Origin: Eucalyptus grandis
Lineage: Eukaryota > Streptophyta > Magnoliopsida > Myrtales > Myrtaceae
DNA: 64,000 nucleotides
Direction: 5' to 3'
NCBI RefSeq assembly: GCF_016545825.1
Contig: NC_052618.1
Coordinates: 20,597,561 to 20,661,560 of the forward strand
Shown: one piece after another, positions 33,904-46,664 of the stretch
Position numbering within the stretch: the stretch's first letter is position 1
Layout: every line of letters begins with the position of its first letter
Notes under the pieces: generated by a model
The model's database searches: none
Told to the model about the DNA's origin: nothing
What the model saw: the letters and a program-made list of their open reading frames with translations, nothing else
Position numbers and translations under genes: made by a program

Positions 33904-36900
33904 TTAATATATCACACCTTTGTATTTGTACAATGCGACTATGCCGACATACAATATGATGGTCCCAATGGAGCAAGCGCCAATGGTCCATAGGAAGTCT
34001 TCCTGCGAATTATTTGGGGGATGCCAAAGGTTGATGGTGATGTTCATGCCCAACACGCCAACAATGGCTATGTACACGCTGATCACCAGAATAGCAGTTG
34101 TTAACAGCACTCCCATCTGCAGAAGATTGTTTTGTTTGTCGTCCAACATTATATTCACGTAGTCCTCTGTGTCGTCGACGTATTCCCTCAGCTTTAAGAT
34201 CAGAAAAAAATAAGAAGAGGACTAACAAGTTAAGCTATTAATTCACAAAAAAAAAGGTTGTTCAGTGTCTCTTTTGGGGTATGTGTTTTCATAAGGAAAT
34301 TTAATTTAATTTGTCATCAGAGAGTAGGAATGAGATTCATACTGTAGAGAGCTTGTTAAGTGTGCCATCAGCTTGCACAAAGTATGCCTCTAGGAGCATC
34401 TCTAACTCTGCCACGTCGGCATGCCTGGCTGGGGCACCGTGAGAACTGTTGCTCTCCACCCTTTCGATTTCATCATTCAGCAAGCCATGCAGAGGAGTCA
34501 AGCCGTCGTCGGGTGAGATATCAGGATCTCCACTGTGATGCCTGTATAATTTGATGATAAGATAATAGTAAGAGGATTGAAATTAACAGAAAGCAAGAGA
34601 TTGAGTATGTGCCTGTCATTGTTTAGTTCATGATCTTCGTCTTCCTCGATGGTATCTAAAGAAGAAGAAGAGTTGTCATCTTCTTCCTGAAGCAGTTTGC
34701 TGGTCAAATACATCCCCGCCATGTCTCCATCATCCTCAAGAAGATGCTCGAGCTCATTCCTTACCTAGAGATACATGGAAAAGGCCCATGCTATGAAATG
34801 TAGACACTTGAGACATGTACTTAATGAAAGCAATGTTAACTTGATGTCTTAGTTTGTTAAGATATCTTTCATCACTTGATTATGTGGTTATATGCTCTTT
34901 TTATATATATGTGGTCTCCCTCCACTTATTGGCTTTTGGATTGAGCTTTCCTACATGATATCAAAATGAGGTGTTGTCTCAACTTACTTCGTGTGTGCAT
35001 CCACCTCTAAAACTTTTGGTTCTAGCAAAGGAATAACGTTGTCCTCATATCACCATATGGCCTAAGTTACTAGTTAATTAATTATATTTTAGTATATTTC
35101 TTTTTTCATTTTTTTTAATGACTGTTGGACATGGGCATGGGAAAATGGCTACCAAAAGGCCCATGAAACACACTACAAGCCCAATGAACTAATTAACTTA
35201 AGGCTTTAGTCAATACAAGTGGTCTTCTCAAAAAAGTAGTTTGCATGCAGTTAGTGAGATTTAAACGAATGATTTTCTGTAAAGTTAGAAATCCCCTAAC
35301 CTCCAACAAACTCTCCAATCATGGGGTTTAATCTGTTGGTGTACTTCGATAGAAACCAACCTATTTCTACAAGCCTATCGAGATTTGTCATGGATTGACA
35401 CTTGTCACAAATTGATGCGACCATTCGATGCCAAATCCGAATTTCTAGCACGAGGAAGAACAAAGATTTAGTATAGATAGAAAAGAAGAGTCTCAAACCT
35501 TTTGTACGCGTTGAGTTAATGCAACCAAACGACCTTTAATCTGACGAACCCTTTCGAGGTAGAAGCTACTGATCTCCGAAGTTAGGTTATCCAAAGCGGG
35601 ATAAGCCTCTTTCTCTAATGCCTCTGTCTGCATTTTCAGGTACAAACGCATACGAAAGGTCATCCATAGCAGTTTCATGAGCACTAAGTACCAAGCAATT
35701 AAATATGGAAACCGAAATAACATAGAGACAGTGTACCTCGTCGTCTAAACAGGAGCAAGCAGCTTCAAGGCATGCCTCTAAAGCAACAAACTCGAAAGGA
35801 AGAGTCTGCAATCTGTCTTGTTGTTCCTTCAACACTTGACCGCGTTCCCCATCTTGCGTACCTTCAAGGATTTTTGTCAGCTCCTCCGCAGTTTGCTCAC
35901 CGCTGCCGTTTCGGCGAATCTAATTGGAAAATGAACAAGGTCATTCATTCCTTACTAGCCAATCGTGGGTTCTAACAGTTTAATGTGCGTTGAAAGATAA
36001 AAAGAACCTATAAAGATTTGTGGTCACTGTAAAGATCTGAAGTAGCGCACTGAAGAAAGAAGAGGGGCTCTTATTCTTGTTATGAAGGTATACTTCTTTA
36101 CCAAAAAAAGAGAAAAAGAGAGAAAAAAGAAGTAAGCCATAATTCAAACTAAAAAGAACCTACTTAGATCTCTTAACATATTTTACTTTCTAGTTTGATT
36201 AGATTAGGGATTAAGTAGAATTCCCCTATTTTTTTATTATTAATTATTTTCAAAATCAGCTATATCATCTAAGAATATTTTTTGAAGATATTTTCATGTT
36301 TATGTTTTTCCTATTTTTGAGCTCAATGAGAGGTAAATGGTCAGAGACAAATAAGCTAAACATTTTTGTTTAATGAGTGCAAAAAATCGAGAGGACCACA
36401 CACTGTCAAGAGAAAGACATTTAAAATGAAAAAGGAAAGTGGGACTAGGTTTTCTTGCCGTGGAAGAAATAAAATGGTAAGTTTCTGGAGTGTTAGTTTC
36501 GTAAAAAATAATTGATTCAAAAATTATTTTTCTAAAAATAATCTATTGTATCGTTAATTAAAAAATTAACGAAAAATATTTTTATCGTCCATGAAAAAAT
36601 GTAGACATAAATTATTATTGATGGTGAAAAAATTTATAATTAACTAATTATTTTAAATGATAAAAGCAATCATTTTATAAATAATATTTTTCAATTTTTT
36701 TATTTTACGAAACAAACGGTTCATTAGATATATATGTGTGTGTGTCAATGTCTATATATATACACATGTATGATTATTTGCTCAATTTGTTAGACGGTAC
36801 CTTTGTTTTTATAACTTTTAATGAATGCTCAAAGAGATTACGGATGGATTGTTAAGAGCAATTAGTCCAATCAAAATGTAGAATGTGTAAAATTTGTCAA

Positions 36901-38556
36901 AGAAGAGTTTTTTGTTGTGGAAATATCATTTCCTGTAAAATCATTTAATAATGTATCCACTCTACTATAACATACTAATGCACAAGTGAATTGGAAAGGT
37001 GAAGTACAATTCTGACTTCTTTAAATTTAGAAAATTTATTATAATTGATTTTCCCTTGTGAACCATCATATTTTTAAACATATAAAATGGTGAGATCTCA
37101 TTGTAAATATTTTTTTATAAAAGAAAAACTAAATAGAAACAGTATGGAAATATAATTAAATTAGAATTACATTCTCTAGAAACATTTACGACCATAAAAA
37201 TGAGTCACGTAGTAATTATTAAATCATTACTAAAAAAAATAAAAAAAATAAATTTGTTCCTATTGTAAATTCATATACATGTTGTTGGTGGTTGAGTACA
37301 ACATTATAAAAACATTTGTTACCTTGTCTAATGTAGAAGAAAAGATCATTGGACATATCCCATACATGAATTTGTAACTTCAAACAACAAGATACGTCCA
37401 TATTCTCTGATTATGTAACATATTTTAATTTAATATTTCTATTGATGATATTCAATTTTGTAAGATACCAGCAGACAAATTCATAGATTCTAAGACCATA
37501 TATTAGGAAATTTTCAATAAAAACCTGAAGTGGAATTGTTTTCTGAAAAAAAAAAGGTTCGAATTGAATTTTATTTTAAAGATCTTGAATAAGAGCCCAA
37601 GCTCTATGTGCATCTCACATGTCACTTTCCAAGCTATGATCGAGGACATTTTTGTCTAGGAGTACTTTTTTGTTTTATCTTTTTATCCCTTCTTTTCCCT
37701 TTTCATCTTCTTCTTGATTGTCTGAAGCTAAGAAAAAAATGCACCTTGTGAGCTGGGACAAAATGACTCAGAGTAAAAAACACGGTGGCCTCAACCTCAA
37801 GAAATGTAAGTCTTGCAATCTATAGAAAAAGTCCAAAACCTTGATGCCCAAATCTGGCAAACTCTCTTTAGATCATTCTTTCAGATAAGTCTACTTTGGA
37901 GCTTCTTCTTTGTTTTTTTCTTTTTTAGGGAAATGGCCTCATTTCATGCTCTGAAATTTTCCCCAATATAATTATCACTATGAACAAATATGCCCTGACT
38001 ATGGAAGTATATGTAATCAACTATATATTGTAAACAGTTTCGTTTAGCGTGATAAATGCATTATTCAATCCAAAATGAACACAATAAAACAACTAAATAT
38101 AAAACATCAATTTTAAATCAAGGAAGGATTGAAAACCTTGGCTGTGTTGGCTTCATGATAATTCAAGAACCGTCGCTTGAGCTCCTCCACGAAAGGAACC
38201 ACCGCCGGGTCCCTAGAGTTCAGCAACCAGACATCATGCGCAGTGAGTATCCCCTTGATGTGCTCCAACTTGATCACAATCGCCCTCTCACGGCCCGTGA
38301 TGGATGACGGGTACGAGAGGAATGGGTCGAGGATCCGGAGGTCACGGGCTGAGAGCCCCGTGCGGCGCATGATCGAATGCTTCCCGGCATCGATCTGCTG
38401 GACTCGGCCAGTCAAGTCGATGACAAGCCAGGTCTTGACCCGCACCGCCTTCTTCCAGGGCCGATGGTCGTTCGTATCACCTACGTCGACTGGGGCTGGG
38501 CTCGCTGCCTGGTCATCTTGGGGCATTGTCGGAAGACGATCGCTGGACACGGTCAT
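33904..38556 (-). CDS. MRS2/MGT-type magnesium transporter, tandem copy 1
   Basis: Six coding exons on the minus strand: 38137-38556, 35737-35919, 35499-35627, 34613-34764, 34343-34541 and 33904-34191. They sum to 1,371 bp, or 456 residues with stop. Members of this CorA-like family form pentameric Mg2+ channels in cell or organelle membranes. The N-terminal domain has KTWLVIDLTGR, RTGLSARDLRILDPFLSYPS and DVWLLNSRDP. The helical part has LPFEFVALEACLEAACS, LERVRQIKGRLVALTQRVQK and ELEHLLEDDGDMAGMYLTSK. The C-terminus has two membrane helices, the first followed by the family's GMN motif (VGVLGMNI, near 34060), with DFLWTIGACSIGTIILY as the second. All junctions are phase-consistent. Intron 4 uses a GC donor (CAG|GCACAT at 34612). 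A second in-frame ATG lies at 38526. Intron 1 (2.2 kb) contains a MITE. The gene looks intact. Confidence 0.93.
34542..34612 (-). other. GC-AG intron 4 of MRS2 copy 1
   Basis: A 71-bp intron with donor GC (minus strand ACAG|GCACATAC) and acceptor TATACAG|G. No GT donor restores the frame here: using AG|G joins NND-R-HHSGD in phase. The same junction in copy 2 also has a GC donor. Confidence 0.75.
36490..36730. mobile_element. MITE in intron 1 of MRS2 copy 1
   Basis: About 240 bp, AT-rich, with inverted ends: GTTAGTTTCGTAAAAAATAA on the left and, on the reverse strand of the right, GTTTGTTTCGTAAAATAAAA. Similar TTTCG(T/C)GGAAAA ends occur at 45110-45355 and 46665-47676. The target duplication was not resolved. 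Probably hAT-like and non-autonomous. Confidence 0.55.
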
Positions 38557-38780
38557 TGAGTGAAGATTGCTTTGGGAGCATCCACTGATGGAGCGCAGTC
38601 TATTTAACTCTCAGATGAATAAACTATAGAGATAATTGGTTGGTGTTTTGTTGGATTGTACCGTGCTTAACGAGCCCGGTGATATGCAGTGCCGGCCCCC
38701 ACCGGGTTATCCATGAACCCTGTCCTAGGTTGTCCTGTGGGGGTCACTTTTTTAGGTCCAGAAAAGCACGCACTATCAAG
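38557..38780 (-). promoter_or_regulatory. Upstream region of MRS2 copy 1, conserved with copy 2
   Basis: About 110 bp upstream of the start codon, plus-strand CGTGCTTAACGAGCCCGGTG and nearby GCCGGCCCCCACCGGG match CATGCTTAACACGGCAGGTG and GACGGCCCTCACTGGGG upstream of copy 2 (46407-46455). This block was carried along in the tandem duplication and may contain shared promoter elements. No specific factor site was assigned. Confidence 0.45.
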
Positions 38781-41103
38781 GCCACGCCATGAGCACGTTC
38801 GATAGAATTATTTTACAAGAGATTTGGCAGGAATAATTTATCATTTTGTTGTACCAGTGCGACAACCTTTAGATGATACAGTATAGATCTTTCGCAGATT
38901 GTTAATATCTGATTGATGTTAAAATATTTACAATAGTTGATGATAATCCCACTAAATCTTACATAATAATAGAGTAATTGTTTTGAGTTTAAATCTTCTA
39001 AACCCCTATTTGCTTTCCTAATTGCATATTTACATGCTTTAAGCTAAGGCGAAAGCGTGTCAAATGCCTATGCTATGCACATAAGAAGTTAGGCTGGACA
39101 AGGGCCCTTGGGGACAAGGGCTGGTATTGCAGGGTCTAAATATATATATATATATATTTCTGGTACAACGATAAATCAAACTTAGCAAAACCACTCTGTC
39201 TATATAATAAATCAAACTTAGCAGAACCCTGTCTATATAAAGAAGACTTGTGCCAATTGACAACCTAATTAAATAGATGTATGATACCGAGTTGACTTGC
39301 TGGAATGGCTTGCAAAAAGAAGTAAATGCCAGTTTCACATGATGACAATGTTGATGATTATAATAAAATGGATGTCCTTCAAAACGGCTCGCGGGTTTCA
39401 GCTTTTGAAATAGCTGCAGTCGTGGAAGAAGAGGCCTGGCGTGCTTTGACTTCCCTTAAATGCCCATTCATCAAATTGCTAAAATATTCATTATAATTTA
39501 TTTTTTTTGAAAAAATGCTAAGATATTCAATCTGAAATGTGTTAAAAAAAATAGAAGGATGAGCCACATATGCCGGGTAAACGCCCAAATATGATGAGCA
39601 AATATTGCATAAACTAATATAATAGATCGAGTTGATCATATTTTAAGAATCTAACGAACTCAGATTAGGTTCATGCAAAAAGGACAAGTTCTGATTTTTC
39701 CGTTCACCGGCTCTTATTTGGACAGGAACTACCGGTTGTTCTAGCCCTCTTAAGTTTAAGGATACCGTGGTTTAGATGAAAATACCAATTTCAGTTATTA
39801 AAAAAATTGTTAATGAAGCCATCGACTAGTTTAATGTTGCTTTTATTTGAGCTTGTTAATATTTAAATTTTGACAATTCGTTCAATCATTCATTAATTAC
39901 ATAAAAAATTACGGATTAATTTTTAACCCTTAGCAAAAATAATTTTCATTAAATTACATGGCATATAGACATTAGAAGCATTTGCATTAATAGTAATAGA
40001 AATTTTTAAAGAAAAAATTAAAAAGGGAAGAAAAAGGAAGAAATTAATTGAAAAAAAGAAAATGGGAAGAGCGAGACCGGGCCGGGGGCAGGTCCACTTT
40101 TCCTTTATTTTCCCAAAGACCGGCCCAAGCCTTTATTTTCTTCCTCTCCCTCTGTTTCCCTCACGCGTTCCGCAGAAAAGAGAACAACGTACGCGAACAA
40201 GAGGACGGCACATAGGAAACAATCGCGAAAGTCGCACCGCAGTCGATGGTCAGGGCAGACCGGCAGCAACAGCTTTACAATGGGGGTTGTTTTTTCATCA
40301 AAAAAAAAAAAAAAAACTGAAAATTCATTTCATCAAAAATTGTACCCAAATCTGGACAAGTTTTTATGGCTTTACAATAGGGGTTGTTTTGTGTTGTTTT
40401 CTTTGTAGAGACTACGCTAGGTCGTTGCTTGTGCACTTCAATTTGATTATATTTGATTGCGCAATTTTAATATATTGATCGTTATTTGTAGAATGGTTAT
40501 GATGAACATTAGAATTTTGATAGGCTACCTTGACATTTTGATTAGCAAATAATTAAGTTTGGGTATCAAAAAGGCTTTAGTTAAATAGCTAAGGTAATCA
40601 AGTTTCCGATCCCGAAATTTCTAGTTGTGCATGCATCAAGACGATACTTCCGCGTCTTGATTAAGTCTTCTAGTTGACCTTCAACAATGGTTAGTTGCGG
40701 CTTTTTTTGAATATATAGATTATGAAAATCAATGTCACTCGAGGTATGGACTTAAGGAGAGTCCACGCCTTATAAGCAAGTACCTCTAAACATATTTTTC
40801 TCCCTCACGAGGGGTAGGTCATGACAAAGCCATTCACTAAATTTTATTCGATCGATTCAAAATTATTAATTGTTCTAATAATATACCAATTCTTGTTGAA
40901 GCGGCTGATTATTGATAAAATATAAAATATAATTTTATTATGCTAAGTGACTCAAAACAAAATGGTAATGTTGTATTAGAGTTGATAAATTTAATAAGAG
41001 TTGGTAAATTATTAGAAAAATTGGTAAATCGGAAATTGGTTAGTCAACATTGATAGGTGGCTCAAAAAAGATTTAATAATCTTAATTATTTTTTTAAGAA
41101 GAA
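38781..41103. other. Intergenic DNA between the MRS2 copies
   Basis: No gene is recognised. Mostly AT-rich. A (TA)n run lies near 39139-39159. A GC-richer patch at about 40060-40265 begins a 138-codon plus-strand frame (40062-40478) without any recognisable domain. A direct repeat GCTTTACAAT(G/A)GGGGTTGTTTT occurs near 40272 and 40369. From 40900 on, degenerate words like AGTTGGTAA recur, as they do in intron 3 of copy 2. Confidence 0.4.
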
Positions 41104-41480
41104 TGGTTAATATCACAAAAACCCCAAACTAATATATATGTGATAAATTTATCTTAAACTAATTTTTTACCATAAAAAATCCCAAGTTAGTACATTTGTG
41201 ATAAATTTACCCTTTGTTAGTTTCCGTTAAATTGGATTGATACCATAAAAATTTACAAATTAGTACACCTATCACTAAAAGAGAGTAAAACTCCAAACTA
41301 GTACACCCATCAACTGTCACATATTATCCGACTCAGTAATTTGATGGTAAAATTTAATAAAAACTAACATAAGGTAAATTTGTCAGAGGTGTACAAATTT
41401 TGAATTTTGATAGTCAAAAATTACTTTGGGATTAATTTGTATTATGTGTAGCATAATAGAGTTTTTGTAGTATTAACCCT
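41104..41480. mobile_element. MITE with GGTTAATA ends
   Basis: The left end reads GGTTAATATCACAAAAACCC. The reverse strand of the right end reads AGGGTTAATACTACAAAAAC. The interior repeats TGTGATAAATTTACC and GTACACC words. A related element lies at 51342-51825. No coding capacity. Confidence 0.7.
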
Positions 41481-41860
41481 AAAAAGAACTCCGATAATTT
41501 CTTAAGTATAGTTGATAGTTTGATATAAGAGTCGGTAATTTCAATAAAAGTAAGCACTTATTAAAAAGTTGTAATTCAAAATGAACTAATCAACGTCTAT
41601 AAGTGGCTCAATTAAGAGTCGTAAATAGTTGGTAATGAACTCAAATAAAGTTAATATTCAGATATGAAACTTAGTAAGTTCAACATAAGTTGTATATATT
41701 ATTAGAAAAAGTTGTAATTCAAAATCGATCAAATAAATATCGATACATGACTTAAACAAGTTTTGGCAAACTACAGATATAGACACATATTGTAAAAGCA
41801 TAAACTTTTCTGTGTTTCCACACAGAACATTCTCCGAGCGATGTTGATCTTGTCTGCTAG

Positions 41861-44800
41861 CTATATTAGCCGTTTATACTTGAACAATGTTATTGCAATA
41901 GCGTACAAGACGATCGTCCCGAAGGTGCATCCACTTACTGTCCAGATGAAATTGTTGATCTTCGGATTTGGATTGAGGAAGAGCCAAATTTTGACGTTCA
42001 TGCCGAATATTCCGGTCACGACAATGAACATGGTGATGAATATGGTTGCCGTCGATATCACCACTCCCATTTGCAGCAGATTGTTTTGCTTGTCATCCAA
42101 CATTATGTTCACATAGTCCTCCGTGTCTTGAATGTATTCGCTTAGCTTTCAACAGAAACAAAGTAAAAATGTTTTTAATGAACCAAATGAGATTCGCCGT
42201 TAAGAGTTCGCGAGCACAAGTGTAGAGTTCGAGATTCGTACCGCGGATAGCTCGTTAAGCGTGCCGTCGAGCTGCACAAAGTAGGCCTCTAGGAGCATTT
42301 CCAATTCGGCCACATCGAGGTGCTTGCTTGAGCGTCTTGAGCCACTAAAGCTACCATGAGAGTTACTGTCTTTGACCCTGCCTTCCTTTTCATCATCGTC
42401 CAGCGAGCTGCGCGGAGAGCTAGAACTCTCATCCGGCGTGATTTCATCGTCTCCTTTGCGATTCCTGCATGATTAACGGGAAAAGGCTTTGAAGAAATAG
42501 AGAGAAATGTAAGAGTTTTTCTAATGTGGACTAAATTAATTGATATTGTAATTTACTGTTTTTACGGTTACCGTAAAACAGGGTTGGTCTAAGGTGAGAT
42601 AGAAGGTTTCTTAATTAGTTTAATATGGGCTGGCTAGTGTGGCCGAGTTGAGCCTGGCCCGTAATGAGAGGGATTGGCTGGAAACTCTATAAATAGTGCT
42701 CAAATCTCTCCTCTAACCCTAATTCTCACATGTATCATCACCTAAGGGGCGTTCACCTAACGCTACACGTGAGGGGGCCGCCTCGTTGAGCTAGTGATAC
42801 GGAGGGCAATAGAGGAGAAGGACTTGATGCGTGGATCCCCTTGATATATGTGGGTAATCCTTTTATGCTTCCGTTTTATGTTCGATGGATCCCAAAACAG
42901 GTGCGTTAATCTTTCTACTCACTTACGTTCTTGTTCTGGTTATGGAGATCTTGGGATTGCGCAATTTGCGTCCAACAAGAAAGATTGAAATTTTTCGGCC
43001 TGCGACCGAAAACATGATGCTAGAGACATAGAATGCTTGCCTTTCTTCTTTGTCTGGCTCATGAAACTCATCATCCTCTCCTGAGATCGAGGAAGAAGAA
43101 GACGAGGGCTTTTCTTTTTCATCTTGGAGTAGTTTGCTGGTCAAGTACATCTCTGCCATGTCTCCATCATCCTCAAGAAGTTGCTCGATCTCGTTCCTTA
43201 TCTAGAGATAAAAAAATGATCCACGGTGAACTGTTTCTTTTGATTATTTATGGTCATAGAATTCAATATTAAATATACGTGTTCATCTAACTGTTTAAAC
43301 TTTTAAATTAATTGATTATATCACTTTCTAGACAGCCTCTACATGCCTCCATGATCCCAATTTTCCATTTTCATAGTTCACATTAATATTATATGGCATA
43401 CATGATGATTCAAGTCTCTAAACAAAAAAACTTCTCTCATGATTTATTAACTTTTATTTATTTTTCTCACCAACATTAATGACGAGTCATATAATTTTTT
43501 CGGTTTATAATCCCTAAAAATAGTTACCAGACAAATGAAATTTGGTAACTCACTAGATTAACCGGTAAAATATAATAAAAAATTAAATCTTGGTAAATAA
43601 CTCAAATGCGAGTTGGTTATCTGAAACTAAGGGGTAATTTAATCTAACAAAAGTCAGTAGGTTATTCTAACTTAGGTTGGTAATTTTGTAAAATAGTTAG
43701 TCAATTCGAAAGGGCTGGTTTAGTAAATTTTAACAAAAGTCTAATAAAAGTTGGGTAAAAAGTTAGTCAATTACTAGCACTATAAAAAAAAAAGGTAGGG
43801 TTTGCGTAAAAGTGTTAATGGGTTACGATTAAGTTAATTTAGAGAGAAAAGAAAAAGGCATGAGTCGTTCTCTCTACCAATAGTTCTTTTACACTTACCA
43901 ACGCATTCGAAGTTAACCAGCATCGAGGAAAATTCTATAGAATTCTGCAGGATGGAAAACTCAAACCTTTTGAACTCGTCCCGTCAACGCGACCAACCGA
44001 GCTTTAATCTGCCGGACCCGCTCGAGATGACGGGTGGTAATCTTCGAAAGTAGCTTGTCCAGCGCAGGATTCGCCTCTTGCTCCAATGCCTTTGCCTAAA
44101 TTTCCAGGCAAACAATTCGAGGATCGATGAGTACGATATGCTGCTTTCCAATGCAGATAACGCAGATGAAAAACCAGAGCCCTTACCTCATCGTCTAAAC
44201 TAGTGCACGCAGCTTCAAGGCATGCCTCAAAGGCGACAAACTCGAAAGGAAGAGTCTCGGATCTGTCAAGCTGTTGGTTAACATCTCGAGAGTACAACCC
44301 CTCCTGATGTGTAGCTTCAAAAATCTGATGTAAAGCTTCCTCAGATTGCTCTTCACCACCACTGCTTCTGTTGACCTGTCATGAGAGAATAATAACGAAA
44401 GAAGAATGTCAGCAAAATGTCCTGTATCAAGGTTTTAAGTGCTAGCGACTACCGGAACTAAAGAAAAACAAATTTTCACGGTTGATATTTTTTGTCAGAG
44501 CCTTTCACGAGCCAACCGGTTTTGGCTTACCAATACTCGTTTCGACGGGCAATATCTGTTCTGATAGTCGGTGAATGGTGAGGTGTTGTACAGAAGAAAT
44601 GGGAGACGGTATCTGGGGCAGGATGCGTTTGTTGCACCAGTTGGATGCTGGACAAATCGAACAAATAAAGTACCGCTTCCCCAGGATTGGCTAGACCCAG
44701 TCTAAGACCCCAAAGAGATGGTGAGAGCACGAGTTTTTAATTTAAAAAAATAATTAAAAATGGTAGTTCTCAGGACATATTATGAAATGATAAATGGGTT

Positions 44801-46199
44801 TCTAGATTGTAGCCGCACTATTAACGACGATGTTTCATTTTCTGGTTTAAAAAAAAAAAAGATGTAGAGTTTGACTTTGAAAGTGAAATTAATAGACAGG
44901 TGAACTACTCTAGTGTGTTGCTATTTCACATATTTAAGAACAAGAAGAGTAAACCTCGAATTCTACTAGTGAACTGAGCTGTTTTGTTTTCAAGGCATAC
45001 TAAACAATCACACAATCCACTCTAGTTCACACAATTTCAATTTGAAACTTGAGTAAGAAGATGATGTTATTCGTATAAGGTGACTGATTTTGTCCCTATT
45101 TTGGAAGCTTTTCTCAAGATACATTTGTTTCGCGGAAAATGAATTATTTGAGAAATATTTTCCTGAAGATTATCCATTATAATGATTACAAAAATGAATG
45201 AATGAAAGAAAAATTCCATCTTTCACGGAAATGTTTAAATATAAATTATTGTCGATAATGAAACATTTTTCATCGATTAATTATTTCAAATAATACAAGC
45301 GATTATTTTTTAAAATATATTTCTCAAATCATTCATTTCCCACCAACAAATGAAGCCTTATTGTAAAGTTCACATTGAATTTATTCAAATCACTCGGTAT
45401 CTAAATCAAACCTATTAAAAGTTTAGAAACAATATTTCATGGTGGACAAAAGCTCAATCAACCCAGTTGAAATTTCAGACGCGAAATTGAGTGTCAAACC
45501 AAGAGACAAGGACATGGACGTCTAATAGCACATATCATGGATCAAGGCAAGCCAAGTGTTACGATCTTTTCTCGTTAGTTTCTTTCATATTGAAACAGGG
45601 TGATTGACATGGGTGGACGAGGACATTGTCCTCCAGGAGCAGCTAAATAATTCTCAACTTCATAAAGTAAAATGGCATATGCTGACTTTGGACTAATCAA
45701 TCAGATGCCATGGATTTAGAGTCCATGTCTCCTTTGATAAAGTTCTATTGTATTGACATGCTCAGAAAATACAACTCCGAACCTTCAAGGCGTTGGCCTG
45801 ATGATGATGCGAGCACCGGCGCTTGAGTTCCTCCACAAAAGGAGCCACCGCAGGATCCTTGGAGTTGAGCAGCCACACGTCCTTGGCCGTGATCACTCCC
45901 TTTATGTGCTCCAGCTTGATCACCACCGCCCTCTCCCGCCCAATCACGGTCGACGGGTAGGACAGCGATGGATCCAGGATCCTCAGGTCCCGCGCTGAGA
46001 GCCCTGTCCGCCGCTTGATCAGGTGCTTCCCCGCGTCGACGAGCTGGGCCTGGCCCGTCGAGTTGACCACGAGCCAGGTCTTGATCCCGATGCCCTTCTT
46101 CCGGAGCCGATGGCTCGCCAAGTGGGCTGCTGGCGTCTGAGGCGGGTTCAGTTCGAGGTCCCCTTTTGGGTTCATCAGAAGATGACCGCCCGGCATCAT
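41861..46199 (-). CDS. MRS2/MGT-type magnesium transporter, tandem copy 2
   Basis: Six coding exons on the minus strand: 45783-46199, 44187-44375, 43967-44095, 43041-43201, 42242-42464 and 41861-42145. They total 1,404 bp, or 467 residues with stop. Exon number and phases are identical to copy 1. Visible features are IKTWLVVNSTGQ, RRTGLSARDLRILDPSLSYP, LPFEFVAFEACLEAACT, LERVRQIKARLVALTGRVQK, DVAELEMLLEAYFVQLDG and IQDTEDYVNIMLDDKQNNLL. Then comes a membrane helix ending in GIFGMNV, the family's GMN selectivity motif, and a second helix FIWTVSGCTFGTIVLY. Intron 4 (576 bp) starts with a GC donor (AAAG|GCAAGC) and carries an insertion not present in copy 1. The first of two adjacent ATGs (46199) is taken as the start; MMPGGHLLMN follows. 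The gene is intact by frame. Divergence from copy 1 is substantial, so the duplication is not recent. Confidence 0.93.
42465..43040 (-). other. GC-AG intron 4 of MRS2 copy 2 with an insertion
   Basis: Donor AAAG|GCAAGC (consensus GC-type), acceptor CATGCAG|G. The counterpart in copy 1 is only 71 bp. The extra ~500 bp include CTCTATAAATAGTGCTC (42686-42702) and CTCTAACCCTAATTCTCACA (about 42711) on the plus strand, a promoter- or LTR-like arrangement. One possible span is 42557-42899 (TGTTTTTACGG...CCCAAAACA), but no target duplication was found there. Confidence 0.6.
43202..43966 (-). other. Intron 3 of MRS2 copy 2
   Basis: AT-rich intron with GT-AG borders. Between 43530 and 43800 the degenerate words GGTAAT, TTGGTAA and AGTTGGTTA recur, resembling the 3' flank at 40960-41760. 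No coding or mobile structure was resolved. Confidence 0.5.
45110..45355. mobile_element. MITE in intron 1 of MRS2 copy 2
   Basis: AT-rich insert with TTTGTTTCGCGGAAAATGAA on the left and ATTCATTTCCCACCAACAAA on the right, forming weak inverted ends. It resembles the TTTCG(T/C)GGAAAA family seen in intron 1 of copy 1 and at 46665. It has no coding capacity. Position differs from the copy 1 insert, so the two events appear independent. Confidence 0.45.
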
Positions 46200-46664
46200 G
46201 TTCTTCTCTCTTCCCGTGAAATCAAAGAGATGATGAATTCGAGATTGAGAAAGTGTTTGATGTCATCTAAAAAGAAAAGGGTTTTTATATTAGAGAGAAT
46301 AGTTCATCGGAGAAATGAGGCGAAGATGGTGGACATTGGAAAGCACGAATTAAGATTAGTTTTTTGCTATAATTGCTAAGCCTGAAATGCATAGTTTAAG
46401 GAAGGTGGAACATGCTTAACACGGCAGGTGATTCGCAGGGACGGCCCTCACTGGGGTTGTTTTTGTGTAGGCGTGGAGAACCATGTCGCATTCGGAGGAG
46501 CGCCATACAAGGTGAAAATATCCATGCGCCGCCAAGCCCCTGTTACACAAGCCACTTAGATATGGACACCTGTCGCTCTCGGGCTCACCTCCCAAGGATC
46601 TTTTCTCCCATTGAAGACTCCTGCGATATCTCTCTTCCCTCTCTCTCTCTCGTTGGTACATTTA
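46200..46664 (-). promoter_or_regulatory. Upstream region of MRS2 copy 2
   Basis: Non-coding DNA upstream of the start codon. The block at 46407-46455 is shared with the upstream region of copy 1 (see 38557-38780). A TCTCTCTCTC run lies at 46638-46652. The frames in both strands here are unsupported. Confidence 0.4.

Noticed and set aside
42557..42899. Solo LTR call for the intron 4 insertion in MRS2 copy 2
   Set aside because: TG...CA ends can be chosen, but the flanking five bases (TTTAC and GGTGC) do not match. Left as an unassigned insertion.
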